Of a stretch of 64,000 nucleotides of DNA, positions 1-10,100 are shown piece by piece (position 1 is the stretch's first letter; every line of letters begins with the position of its first letter). The position numbers and the translations under genes are program-made. The stretch is from the NCBI GenBank assembly GCA_963705155.1, contig CAVPJC010000022.1, forward strand, positions 62,001 to 126,000, in the 5' to 3' direction. Origin of the DNA: CAVPJC01 sp963705155 (GTDB taxonomy: Bacteria; Chloroflexota; Anaerolineae; Anaerolineales; UBA4823). Below the pieces are notes generated by a model, which saw nothing but the letters and a program-made list of their open reading frames with translations, was not told where the DNA came from and did not search any database.

Positions 1-109
1 TATTCGATGTTACCGATTTTGTTTTTTTTTTGGTGGTCCCTAAGAAAATCGCAAGCTATTCTCTCAAGACCCTGAGTTAGAGTAGAATCAGTTGGAAAGG
101 AAGAAAAAA

Positions 110-325
110 ATGAAGAAGACCTTTCGTGTCCTTGATATGCATTGTCCAAATTGCGCCATGCACCTGGAAGGCCTGGAAGATGAGCTGCCAGGGGTCAAGT
201 GCATCAACGCAAGTTATAAAAAGCAGATCATGGAAGTGGAATTCGATGAATCGAAAGTGACCCTTGAGCAGATTATCGCTGCAGCAAACGCCATCGGCTA
301 CCATCCCGAACCTGGCATTCCATGA
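110..325 (+). CDS. CopZ-like heavy-metal-associated (HMA) protein
   Basis: Small cytosolic HMA-domain protein of about 71 residues that should bind a soft metal ion, probably Cu(I), and hand it to the ATPase encoded just downstream. The metal site is visible as MHCPNC near residue 10, followed by the usual ferredoxin-like HMA pattern ending in a conserved Gly-Tyr close to the C-terminus. I chose the ATG at 110 because GGAAAGG lies 9 bases upstream; an in-frame TTG at 92 would put that Shine-Dalgarno sequence inside the gene. The gap to the ATPase gene is 50 bases, which fits co-transcription. Copper specificity is inferred from the neighbours; zinc or silver cannot be excluded. Confidence 0.85.
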   Translation: MKKTFRVLDMHCPNCAMHLEGLEDELPGVKCINASYKKQIMEVEFDESKVTLEQIIAAANAIGYHPEPGIP

Positions 326-375
326 TCTTTCGATAAGATGCGTGCATCAAGATCCTATAATTTTAGAGGTGTTCG

Positions 376-2843
376 ATGAATGACATGAAAACTGCCACGA
401 TGCCCGTAACTGGCATGACGTGCGCCAACTGCGCCGCGACGATCGAGCGGAATGTACGCAAACTCCCGGGCGTGAACGTCGCCAACGTAAATCTTGCCAG
501 CGAAAAACTAGTGTTACCTTTGACCCGGCCCAGCTTGATGAGACACGGCATCATCGAACGAGTTCGACGGATCGGTTACGGCGTGGCTATCGGCAAGACC
601 GAGCTGCCCATCACCGGTCTGCATGATAATTCGGATGCGCTCTCCTTGGAGAAGTTGCTTGCCAAACAGAACGGCGTGCTGTCGGCCAGCGTGAGCTACG
701 GCACCGAACGGGTGTTGCTTGAATATATCCCCGGCATGACCAGCATCGCTGAGCTGGCGGCAGTGATCCGCAAGGCTGGCTTCGATCTGGTTCAGGTGGA
801 TGAAGCCGGAACTCTGGAAGATGTGGAAGCCAGGGTGCGGGCGAAAGAGGTCAACCGTCAAAAACGCCTGCTGATCATCGGCCTGATTTTCACCGTGCCG
901 TTGATGGTGTACAGCATGGCGCGCGACTTCAGCCTGCTGTCCTTCCCGAATGACCAATACTGGCATGCTGATTCCGGCCACGGTCGTGCAGTTTGTGGTG
1001 GGCTGGCAGTATTATGTGGGCGCTTTTAAGAGCCTGCGGGCTGGCGGCGCAAACATGGATGTGCTGATCGCGCTGGGCTCATCGGTGGCCTATTTCTACA
1101 GCGTGGGCGTGACGGTGGGGTTGATCTTCAGCCCGAATGTGTATTTCGAAACCGGCGCGGCCATCATCACCCTGATCATGCTGGGCAAGTTCCTGGAAGC
1201 GCGCGCCAAAGGGCAAACCTCTGCAGGCGTTGAAAGCATTGATGGGCTTGCGCCCCAAGACCGCCCATGTGTTGCGCGACGGCGATTGAAACCGAGATCG
1301 ATATCGAACAGGTGGTGGTGGGCGATACAGTGCTGGTGCGGCCGGGCGAAAAAGTGCCGGTGGATGGCATCATCAGCGAAGGCCGTTCGGCTTTCGATGA
1401 ATCGATGATCACCGGCGAGTCGATGCCGGTCAGCAAGGGCCCCGGCGATGAGGTGATCGGCGCGACGATCAACAAAGAAGGGCTGATCAAGTTCGAGGCG
1501 ACCAAGGTCGGCAAGAACACGACCCTGGCGCAGATCGTGCGCATGGTGCAGGAAGCGCAGGGCAGCAAAGCGCCCATCCAGAAGCTGGCCGACCAGATCA
1601 GCGCCTATTTTGTGCCGGTCGTGATTGCCATCGCGCTGCTGACTTTCGTTGGCTGGTTAGCCATTGCCCGCGCCGATTGGTCGGGCGCGATGATCAATGC
1701 GGTGGCGGTGCTGGTGATCGCCTGCCCGTGCGCGCTCGGCCTGGCGACGCCCACTGCCATCATGGTGGGCACGACCAAAGGCGCGGAGAACGGCATCCTG
1801 TTCAAGAACAGCGAAGCGCTGGAGCGCGCCGGGCGGGTGACGGATGGTGGTGCTGGATAAGACCGGCACGATCACACGCGGCGAGCCGGCGGTGACGGAT
1901 GTCATCCCGGCTGCGGGTTATACCGCCGAAGAAGTATTGCGCCTGGCTGCCAGCGCAGAGCGCGGCTCGGAACATCCGCTGGGCCGCGCCATGGTCGAAG
2001 CCGCGCAAGGAGAAAGGCCTGCACACTGGTGGACCCGGCCGATTTCAGGGCGGTCAGCGGTTTTGGCATCCGCGCCACGGTGGAAGACCAGGCGTTCATC
2101 ATCGGCAACCCGCGCATGATGCAAAACGAAGGCATTGCCATCGAAGCGTTGCGAGAGGAGATCGCCCGGCTGCAAGCCGAGGGCAAGACCGCCATGATCG
2201 TGGCGGCTCGGCCGGCTCAGAGTGAAGATCCAGCCCGGCTGCTTGGTCTGGTGGCGGTGGCCGATACGGTGAAGCCCGGCTCGCGCGAGGCGATTGCCGA
2301 GCTGCGCCAGCTTGGGCTGGAGGTGGTGATGATCACCGGCGATAACCAGCGCACAGCCGAGGCGATTGCGAAGCAGGTGGGCATCGAGCGGGTGCTGGCC
2401 GAGGTGCTGCCCGGCGATAAAGCCGCCGAGGTGAAGAGATTGCAGGGCATCGGGCAAGAAACTGACGAACCTCACACCAGTCGTGGCGATGGTGGGCGAC
2501 GGCATCAACGATGCGCCCGCGCTGGCGCAGGCCGATGTCGGCATCGCCATCGGCACCGGCACAGATGTGGCTATGGCAGCGGCCGGCATCACCCTGATCA
2601 GCGGCGACCTGCGCGGGGTTGGGCGCGCCATCTCGCTGTCGCGCGGCACCCTGCAGACGATCGTCCAGAACTTGTTCTGGGCTTTCTTCTACAATGTATT
2701 CCTGATCCCGATCGCGGCCTTCGGCCTGCTGATGCCGATGATCGCGGCCGGCGCCATGGCGTTCAGCTCGATCTTTGTCGTGACCAACAGCCTGCGCCTG
2801 CGCGGCTACGAGGTTCAGACGCTGTCTGCGCCGAAGTCAATGA
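376..2843 (+). CDS. copA: Cu(I)-translocating P1B-type ATPase (CopA type), frame broken in several places
   Basis: Integral membrane copper-exporting ATPase. In order: an N-terminal HMA domain with MTCANC, a second HMA-like domain that has lost its CxxC, membrane helices, the actuator motif TGES (near 1415), the transport motif CPCALG in helix 6 (near 1725), the phosphorylation motif DKTGT (near 1857), and the hinge motif GDGINDAP (near 2500) followed by the final helices. No single frame encodes it. It must be read across breaks near 965, 1215, 1287, 1845, 2010-2030 and 2480, nearly all repaired by deleting one base. Every diagnostic motif is intact, so I read these as sequence errors. The 3' end is uncertain: one further insertion would place a stop at 2841-2843, overlapping the next start as ATGA; as written, the frame runs on into the next protein. 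Confidence 0.85.
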
Positions 2844-3690
2844 CCCGCCAGTTAGCTGAGCTGGCGCCGCGCCTGGTGCTTCCGTCGGTTGCGCTGGCAA
2901 TTCTGATTGGCATATCCGTTGGCTGGTTGCAGCCTGCACAGGCGCGTGGTGGTGGGGGTATGGGCAGCGAAGGACCCGGCCGAAAAACTTCTTCTTACCG
3001 GGTTTTCCTCGAACAAGAAGGTCCCATCATTGCAGGCCAACCCTCCTATTTGAGGTTGAAAATTGTCGACCAGTTTGGAAAGCCCTTTACTAATTTTGAT
3101 GAAGAGCTTTATGCTGGTTCTGTATATCTTACGGTCGTTAGCCGTGACCTTTCCTATTTATCCAAGACCCTCCTGGCGCAACCCATCGTTGAGGGGAGCG
3201 GAGCGGATGCCCCGGGAACGGTGCGTCCACAGATCGTATTCCCGGTCGATGGGCAGTACGTTTTATTTGTGGAATTCTATCCGCAGGGCGGAGTTAAGAA
3301 ATCATCCCTGTGCCTGTTGACGTGGGTTTGGCCAGAACTGCCCAGGCGGTGTTGACACCGAATAATTCCGTGCCACAGCAAATCAGAGATCTGAGCTTCA
3401 CTTTGAAAACCAGCGGTGAAGTAAGGGCCAGGCAGGCCGTGGCTATGAATTTTGAAGTGCTGGATGCAGATAAGCAGTCACGCGCCGCTACAATCTGGAT
3501 TCTTTCGCCGCTGACCCTCAGGGTTCTGATTGTTGACGAGGAAGTCACAACGGTTTTATTACCTGATTTTACAAACCCCGAAAACCTTGAATTTTCAGTC
3601 CGCTTCCCAAAACCCGGGAAATACAAAGTCTGGTTGACGTTCATGTACCGAGAGTTGACCCAAATGGCGTTTGTAGTTGATGTCAAGTAA
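2840..3690 (+). CDS. Secreted YtkA-like beta-domain protein, or C-terminal extension of the Cu ATPase
   Basis: About 284 residues. The N-terminus looks like a signal peptide: a charged start, a hydrophobic stretch rich in Ala, Leu and Ile, and an AQA cleavage-like site. Two extracytoplasmic beta-domains follow, each ending in a pattern like GKYKVW or GQYVLF and then aromatic-rich strands, resembling YtkA/FixH-like domains found beside copper proteins. The usual His of the D-x-S-Y-x-x-H motif is absent (DLSYLSK is seen). One missing base near 3300 splits the frame; restoring it gives a continuous protein to the stop at 3690. The ATG at 2840 overlaps a TGA in another frame, so it may be a separate gene translationally coupled to copA. 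As written it is in frame with copA. A role in copper handling is inferred from position only. Confidence 0.55.
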
Positions 3691-3954
3691 AACGGACACA
3701 TCCTTTTTGAAACCTGATCGGAGGGCTGCCGCCATTATTTCACCCTGGACATTGCGGAAGGAATCCATACTCAGGCGGCTGGAGTCATTACTAATAACAC
3801 CCGGGTATTGGACAATCTGCATATTGACAAAGCATCACAATTCAGTAACAATATCATTGTAGAGCAATACATCTGGTCTTTAGACCGATCCGTATATATT
3901 TAGTATCAGTAATAGATTTCGGACGAACACCGCCAAGGCGAAGCACGTTTACTG
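3691..3954. other. Intergenic region with a short protein-like open stretch
   Basis: No convincing gene. Plus-strand bases 3717-3903 are open for about 60 codons and translate to a protein-like, Asn-rich sequence ending at TAG 3901, but there is no good start or ribosome binding site. It could be the tail of a lost gene. No clear promoter for the following kinase gene was recognised. Confidence 0.3.
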
Positions 3955-5808
3955 ATGCAAACCAATCGCCGTTTTTCGAATACCTTTCAAGCCGGAAACG
4001 ATTTACTACGGTTTCAAGGGCGATATTCGCCCGGGCGCATTCTGGCAATCACCATTGGGGGAATTGCACTGGCAGAAGTGTTTGCCATGATCGTGGTTTA
4101 TTTCGTCAGAGATTGGTCTTACCATCTACAAGTTTTATTGGATGCGACCATCATGACGGTCATCATCTTCCCTTTGCTCTACTTCTTATCCTTCAGACCC
4201 CTTCTCCTGCACATCCAACAACGATCTCAATCTGAAAGCATACTCCAGGCCCGCCTGCGCCTGGTGCAATATGCCAACACCCATACTTTGGATGAGCTGC
4301 TCCAATTTGCCCTGGATGAAATTGAAACCCTGACCGGCAGTAAGATTGGCTTTTTCCATTTCCTGGAAGCGGACCAAAAGACCTTGTGGCTGCAGGCCTG
4401 GTCAACCAACACACTGCAAAACATGTGCAAGGCGCAGGGCAAAGACAGCCATTATGACGTGGAGCAGGCCGGTGTCTGGGCAGATGCGGTCCGTCAGCGC
4501 CAACCCATCATTCACAACAACTATGCCGTGCTGCCACACCGTAAGGGCATGCCTGAAGGACACGCCCACGTCGTCCGCGAAATGGTTGTTCCAATTCTGC
4601 GGGATGAGAAGGTAATGGCAATCCTCGGTTTGGGGAATAAGCCGCAGGATTACACTGCCAATGATGTGGAGGTCGTTTCAACCTACGCCGATTTTGCGTG
4701 GGATAGCATCGAACACAAGCGAGCCGAAAATGCGCTGCGTAAGAGCGAGGAGAAATTTCGCACCCTTGTGGATTATACCTATGACTGGGAACAGTGGCTG
4801 GATCTGCACGGCGATATCGTCTACACTTCCCCTTCCTCTATGCGCATAACCGGTTACAGCCCGGAGGAGCTGACTGCGGATCCCAATTTGCTGACCGAAA
4901 TGGTCCACCCTGAAGACCGGCCTTTTTACGTAGAGCACCAACAGGTTGTTCATGAAATATCCAACGATCCCGGTCACAATCGAGTACCGCATCATTGCCC
5001 GCGATGGCAGTGAGCATTGGCTCGAACACATCTGCCGGCCCTGTTTTCGGCCCAGATGCCCGCCACCTGGGGCGGCGTATCAGCAACCGCGATATCACCG
5101 AACGGAAAGCGGCTGAAAGAAAGATCTTCGAGCAAAATCGGAAAGAGTATATCCTGACCCAGTCGATCCAGACCATCCAGACCGATATTGCCCGCGACTT
5201 GCACGACACACTGGGCCAAAACATCGCCTTCCTGCGCATGAACCTGGCGCATTTATCGGAAACCCGCTGGAGTGATCGATATCGACGTAAAAACCCAGCT
5301 TCACAATATGACCATCGCCGCCAACAAGTCTTATGATCTGATCCGCACCATGCTCACGGTTCTCCAGACTGGAGATTCGGTCGATCCGTTGAGTCTGTTT
5401 ACCCGTTACGCCGAACAGGTAGCCGGAAGAGCTCCCTTCCAATGCAACATCACCACGCAAGGCTACCCAAAACCGCTCTCCCCGCATCAAATCCGCCAGC
5501 TTTTCTACATTTACCGGGAAGCCCTGAGCAACGCCGAGAAGTACGCTGGTGCGGGCCGGGTGTCGGGAGAATTTATCTGGAACGAACAGGCCCTGACCTT
5601 TGGGATATCGGATAATGGACGCGGTTTTGATCCCGCCGCCATTCATACCCGAGATCGTTATGGGTTAAAATTTATGCGCGAGCGTGCCGAGCTGATCAAC
5701 GGCTCATTCTCCATTCAATCTGCGCCCGGCGAGGGGACACGGCTCACCGTCGTCGTTCCCTACGAATTTGAACCGCCCGCCCGGCTCAATGAGGCAACTG
5801 AAGAATGA
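3955..5808 (+). CDS. NarL-family sensor histidine kinase (2 TM, GAF, PAS, HisKA_3, HATPase), frameshifted
   Basis: Membrane sensor kinase of about 615 residues. Two hydrophobic helices lie at residues 25-80, then a GAF domain (about 100-255), a PAS domain (about 265-350), a dimerisation domain with the phosphoacceptor His in DLHDTLGQ (near 5200), and a C-terminal ATPase domain with N-box (ALSNAEKYA) and G-box (DNGRGFD) motifs. This HisKA_3/HATPase layout is that of NarX/DegS-type kinases. Three single-base insertions (near 4972, 5038 and 5268) break the frame. The gene overlaps the response regulator start by 4 bases (ATGA), which marks a cognate pair. The signal is unknown; placement between the copper ATPase and the multicopper oxidase suggests a metal or redox cue, which is inference. 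Confidence 0.85.
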
Positions 5809-6448
5809 AAATTGTTATCGTCGACGACCACATTCTTTTTCGTGAAGGCCTGGCCGGGATTCTTCGGCAGGAACCTGATATTGAAGTTGTCGGTCTGGTG
5901 GGAACCGTTCAAGAAGCGTTGGATACGGTTCGCAAGCTGAAACCCGACATCGTTCTGATGGATTTCAGCCTGCCGGATGGCACCGGGGCGGAGGCCACCC
6001 GCATGATCCTTCAGGATATTCCGGACTGCAAAATTGTATTCTTGACGATGTCTGACAACGAAGATGATCTGCTGACGGCGATCCGCAGTGGCGCGGTTGG
6101 CTATCTCATCAAGAATATGACCCCCTCCAAGCTCGTGGCTGCCCTTAGATCCGTTCAGCGTGGGGAAAGCGCGCTGTCCAGATCCATGACGCTGCGCGTG
6201 ATGAAAGAATTGTCACGGACAAAGGAGCCCGCACTCGCGGCTGACCCGGCCCTGGGAAAATTAACCCGCGGCGAAAGGAGATACTGGTTGAGCTCGCCGC
6301 CGGTAAAAGCAACCAGGAGATTGCTCGCCAGCTTGTTATCTCTGAAAACACCGTCAAATATCATGTCCATTCCATCCTTGAAAAAATAAATCTACGCGAT
6401 CGAAAAGAAGTGGCGAAATTTGCCCGGGAGCACGGAATTAAGCCATAA
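5805..6448 (+). CDS. NarL/FixJ-type response regulator, C-terminus frameshifted
   Basis: DNA-binding response regulator, about 214 residues, partner of the preceding kinase. The receiver domain (residues 1-120) shows the acidic pocket DDH at the start, the phosphoacceptor Asp in LMDFSLPDG (about residue 55) and the Lys of YLIKN (about 105). The LuxR-type helix-turn-helix lies at about 150-210. A missing base near 6275, in a run of G, shifts the frame just after TRGER; restoring it gives the canonical EILVELAAGKSNQEIARQL helix-turn-helix and a stop at 6446-6448. Without the repair the frame ends at 6389 with an unrelated tail. A strong hairpin terminator follows about 30 bases later. Confidence 0.88.
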
Positions 6449-6459
6449 GTATTAACCAA

Positions 6460-6508
6460 GGGTTAAACCCCTTAACCCGAAAGACCATCCTCAGGATGGT
6501 CTTTTTTT
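6460..6508 (+). terminator. Intrinsic terminator after the two-component operon
   Basis: Stem AAGACCATCC (6481-6490), loop TCA, stem GGATGGTCTT (6494-6503), then a T run. A second small inverted repeat, GGGTTAA/TTAACCC (6460-6466 and 6472-6478), sits just before it. It lies about 30 bases after the response regulator stop. Confidence 0.85.
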
Positions 6509-6644
6509 AATCCCCGGGGGTTGAGGCCGGTGGATGGTTTTCAGGCCTGGATTACGCTATTCTATACTGGAGAATATTGGGCGCTCAGAACTGCCGGGTT
6601 TTGGATGGTTCCCCACATTATCACCCAATCGGAGGTTGAAAAAT

Positions 6645-6996
6645 ATGACAGAGTCAAAAATTGTGGTGGTTTGGGGCAAGCTGGATGTACTGAGCTCATC
6701 CATCGAGTACTTCCTGGCAGACAAAAAAGACTGGAAAGTGGTTTGCATTTCAGATATCGAAGAACTTTTTTCCTTCATCCACACTGTAGAACCCGGAACT
6801 CCAGGATATTGTCATCATTCATCAGGGAGGGCATTACGATCCAGCCGATTTCCCACCGGCATTGTTTAAGGACCATCCGGCAGTCAAGCTCATTACACTG
6901 AGCCTCGAGAACAATGCCATGGAAGTTTACAGCAAACAAAAAATAATCGTCAGGCAGCCATCTGATTTGATCGCCGTTATTGAAAATGAGCCTTAA
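6645..6996 (+). CDS. Small cytosolic protein of unknown function, receiver-like fold possible
   Basis: About 116 residues once one extra base near 6795 is removed; the raw frame runs into unrelated sequence. GGAGG at 6631-6635 is well placed for the ATG at 6645. The sequence alternates hydrophobic strands (KIVVVWG, WKVVCI, DIVIIH, KLITLS) with helices, like a Rossmann or receiver-type alpha/beta fold, but the acidic pocket and phosphoacceptor Asp of true receivers are not evident. No signal peptide or membrane segment. It lies between the two-component pair and the multicopper oxidase. I do not recognise the family; a degenerate receiver or signalling adaptor is a guess. Confidence 0.6.
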
Positions 6997-7148
6997 CTAT
7001 CCTTTCAATTCTCACTGGCCCGGGTAATGGAAAGAAATGATTGTTCATCCATTGATGGAGGTGAAAAACAATCCTAAGAAGATGAATAAAACCATCAATA
7101 TTCAACAGTGATCTTGAGAAGAGACCTTAAAGGATAAGGAGAATCATA

Positions 7149-10100
7149 ATGACCAGTCGTAAGGTTCTAAATATCATTCTTTCGGTGGCCGTGCTCACAT
7201 CTTTACTGTTTGGCAGCATCAACCGGACCCAAATCGTGGACGCGGCGCCTACCAATCCCACAGATGAGAGTCTGGTGCCGCACTACTTTGGGCCGTACCC
7301 CAACTGGGCCAACAGCCCGCAGGTGCTCGCCAACGCGATCGTCACGATCGGCCTGGGAACCCCATCGCCGGTATCCTACGGGAACCCGCTGATCGGGCGT
7401 GCTAATGCCACGGATTACGCCACACCTCCAGGGACACTCGGCCCCGTATTCGTGGTCGTTCCCGGCGCCGTGCTGCCTGCCGGCACGCTCAACAATTTCC
7501 AGACCTGGAACCAGGCAGATGCCGGGCAGCAGCCCCACTCCGTCTGCAGGCAATTTGTTCCATGCTTACGTGCTGCGCCCTACCGGCACTGCCGACCAAT
7601 ACACGGTTGTCTATGACAGTGGAGAGCTCACCGTTCCGGCGCTGGCCGATCCCGCCGTATCTGAACTGGCGACATTCCCGGTAGCACCGGGTGTCGCTGT
7701 GCAAGCGGGCGACGTGATTGCCTTCTACGGAGAAGGTATTCCTGTTGATGTTGACACGCGGTGACTGGATGTCTCTGAGTTATCCGGCCCCGCACGCCGC
7801 CAGGTACAGGCAGCACAATCACCCTGGGCGTCGACCCCGGTTTCCCGATCTATCCGCAGGACCGCACCTACTCCTTCGCGGCCACCGTCACCCCCACCGT
7901 CACGGATCCCGGGACGGGCGCGGAGGCGACAGCCACGGTCGACCCGAAGACGGGCGGCATCTCGGCCATCACCGTCACCAGCCCGGGCGCTGGCTACGTT
8001 CTCCCCCCGACCGTCTCGATCACCTCTCCGGGGATGACTCCCACGACGCTGGCCAGCGCGACGGCTCAAATCTCGACCGGCGTGCGTCACCAGCATCGCC
8101 GTGGACGAGACCGGCTTCGGCTTCACGGCTCCTGCCGTGACCATCACGGGTGGCAACCCCACGCCTGGTTTCGAGGCCACAGCCGTCGCGAGCGGCGGCG
8201 TCGACAACCTCACGCTGACCATCCGGCGGCAGCGGCTACACCATCCAGCCGATCGTCGAATTCTCGCTCCCGAACCTGCCCGGCGGCGTGCAGGCGACCG
8301 GCATCGGCGACCATGGACGCCAACGGCGTCGTCGACTGGAGTCGCCGTGGTGAACCCGGGCTCCGGGTACACCTCCGCTCCGACGGTCACGATCTGGGAT
8401 GGGGTCGTCAACCAGTTGCCCCAGACGCCAGGCCGCAGCCGTCGCTGTGGCGACGATCGGCATCGGCCAGATCGACGTGACCTCCGGCGGCCAGGGCTAC
8501 GACTCCGCGCCGACGGTGACCATCACCGACACGGTTGGGACCCCGACAAGGGCCGCCAGCGCCACCGCGACGGTCGCGGTCCGCGGCGCCGTCACCGCCA
8601 TCAACGTCACGAACCCCGGCGCCGGCTACCTCACCCCGGGCCTCAAGAAGTTCGTCGACACGCTGCCCGGCCTCGGACCGACGGCCGCCGAACAACCTCG
8701 GCCAGTACATCCCGGTCGCGGTCCCCGACACCACCACCTACCCGGCGCGGACTACTACGAGATCGGCCTGGTCCAGTACCGGCATGAAGTTCCACTCGCA
8801 GACCTGCCGGCCACCCTGCTGCGCGGCTACGTGCAGCTCTCGACGAGCGTCGTGCCCGGGAACCAGGTGCCCCTGAGCAACGCCAACCTCGATCCGGCTC
8901 TGCCCGACACCCCGCTCTACTGCCTGACGGCAGCCAGGCCCTGGGCGTCGATAACCCCCACTACCTGGGACCGACCATCGTCGCCACCAAGGACAGGCCG
9001 GTCCGGATCCTGTTCCGCAACCTGCTGCCGACCGGTGATCGACGGCAACCTGTTCCTGCCGGTCGACACCTCGCTGATGGGCGCGGGCACGGGCCCGGAC
9101 ATGATGCAGCTCGACGCCAACGGCGTGCCGATGGATATGGCGCTGGATGAGGGCACCGTCCTGGACGGGGTGCGCAACCCCGTGTGCGGTGAGACCCCCA
9201 AGCCGAGCCGTGAGCTGCTTCACGGAGAACCGCGCCACCCTGCACCTGCACGGCGGCATCACCCCCTGGATCAGCGACGGCACGCCGCACCAGTGGATCA
9301 CCCCGGCTGGTGAGAACACCGCCTACCCGAAGGGCGTCAGCGTGAGCAACGTCCCCGACATGCCCGATCCGGGCCCCGGGGCGCAGACCTTCTTCTACAC
9401 CAACCAGCAGAGCGCGCGGCTGATGTTCTACCACGACCATGCCTGGGGCATCACCCGCCTGAACGTCTATGCCGGCGAGGCCGCCGGCTACCTGATCACC
9501 GATGCCATGGAGCAGACGCTTGATCGCGCCGGGAGGCGCCCTCGCAGGCCTGGGCGTCGGCACCCCGCTCATCATCCAGGACAAGACCTTCGTGCCCAGC
9601 CCGGCGCAGATGGCCCAGCAAGACCCGACCTGGCAGTACGACCGCTGGGGCGGCGAGGGCAGCCTGTGGGTGCCGCACGTCTACATGCCGGCCCAGAACC
9701 CGGGCGACCCCTCGGGCATGAGCGCGTTCGGACGCTGGATGTACGGCCCGTGGTTCTGGCCGCCCGCCAGACGCCAAGTACCCGCCGATCGCCAACCCGT
9801 ACTACGACCCGACCTGTGACCCGAACGTCGCAGCCGTTCTGCGAGCCGGCGCTGATCCCGTCGCACGCCGAACGTCTCGGTGGGCATGGAAGCCTTCAAC
9901 GACACGCCGCTCGTCAACGGCACGGCCTACCCCACCACCACGGTCGACCCCAAGGCCTACCGCTTCCGGATCCTCAACGCGGCCAACGACCGCTTCTGGA
10001 ACCTGTCGTGGTACGTGGCTGACCCGACGGACCGGCACCCTCAGCGAGGTCGCCCTGAACCCGGCCGAGCTCGCAGCCGCCCAGACCGACCCGGTCGTCT

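Noticed and set aside
376..2843. Programmed frameshift in copA, as known in E. coli for making CopZ
   Set aside because: There is no slippery sequence with a stop shortly after the HMA domain, and breaks occur many times, not once.
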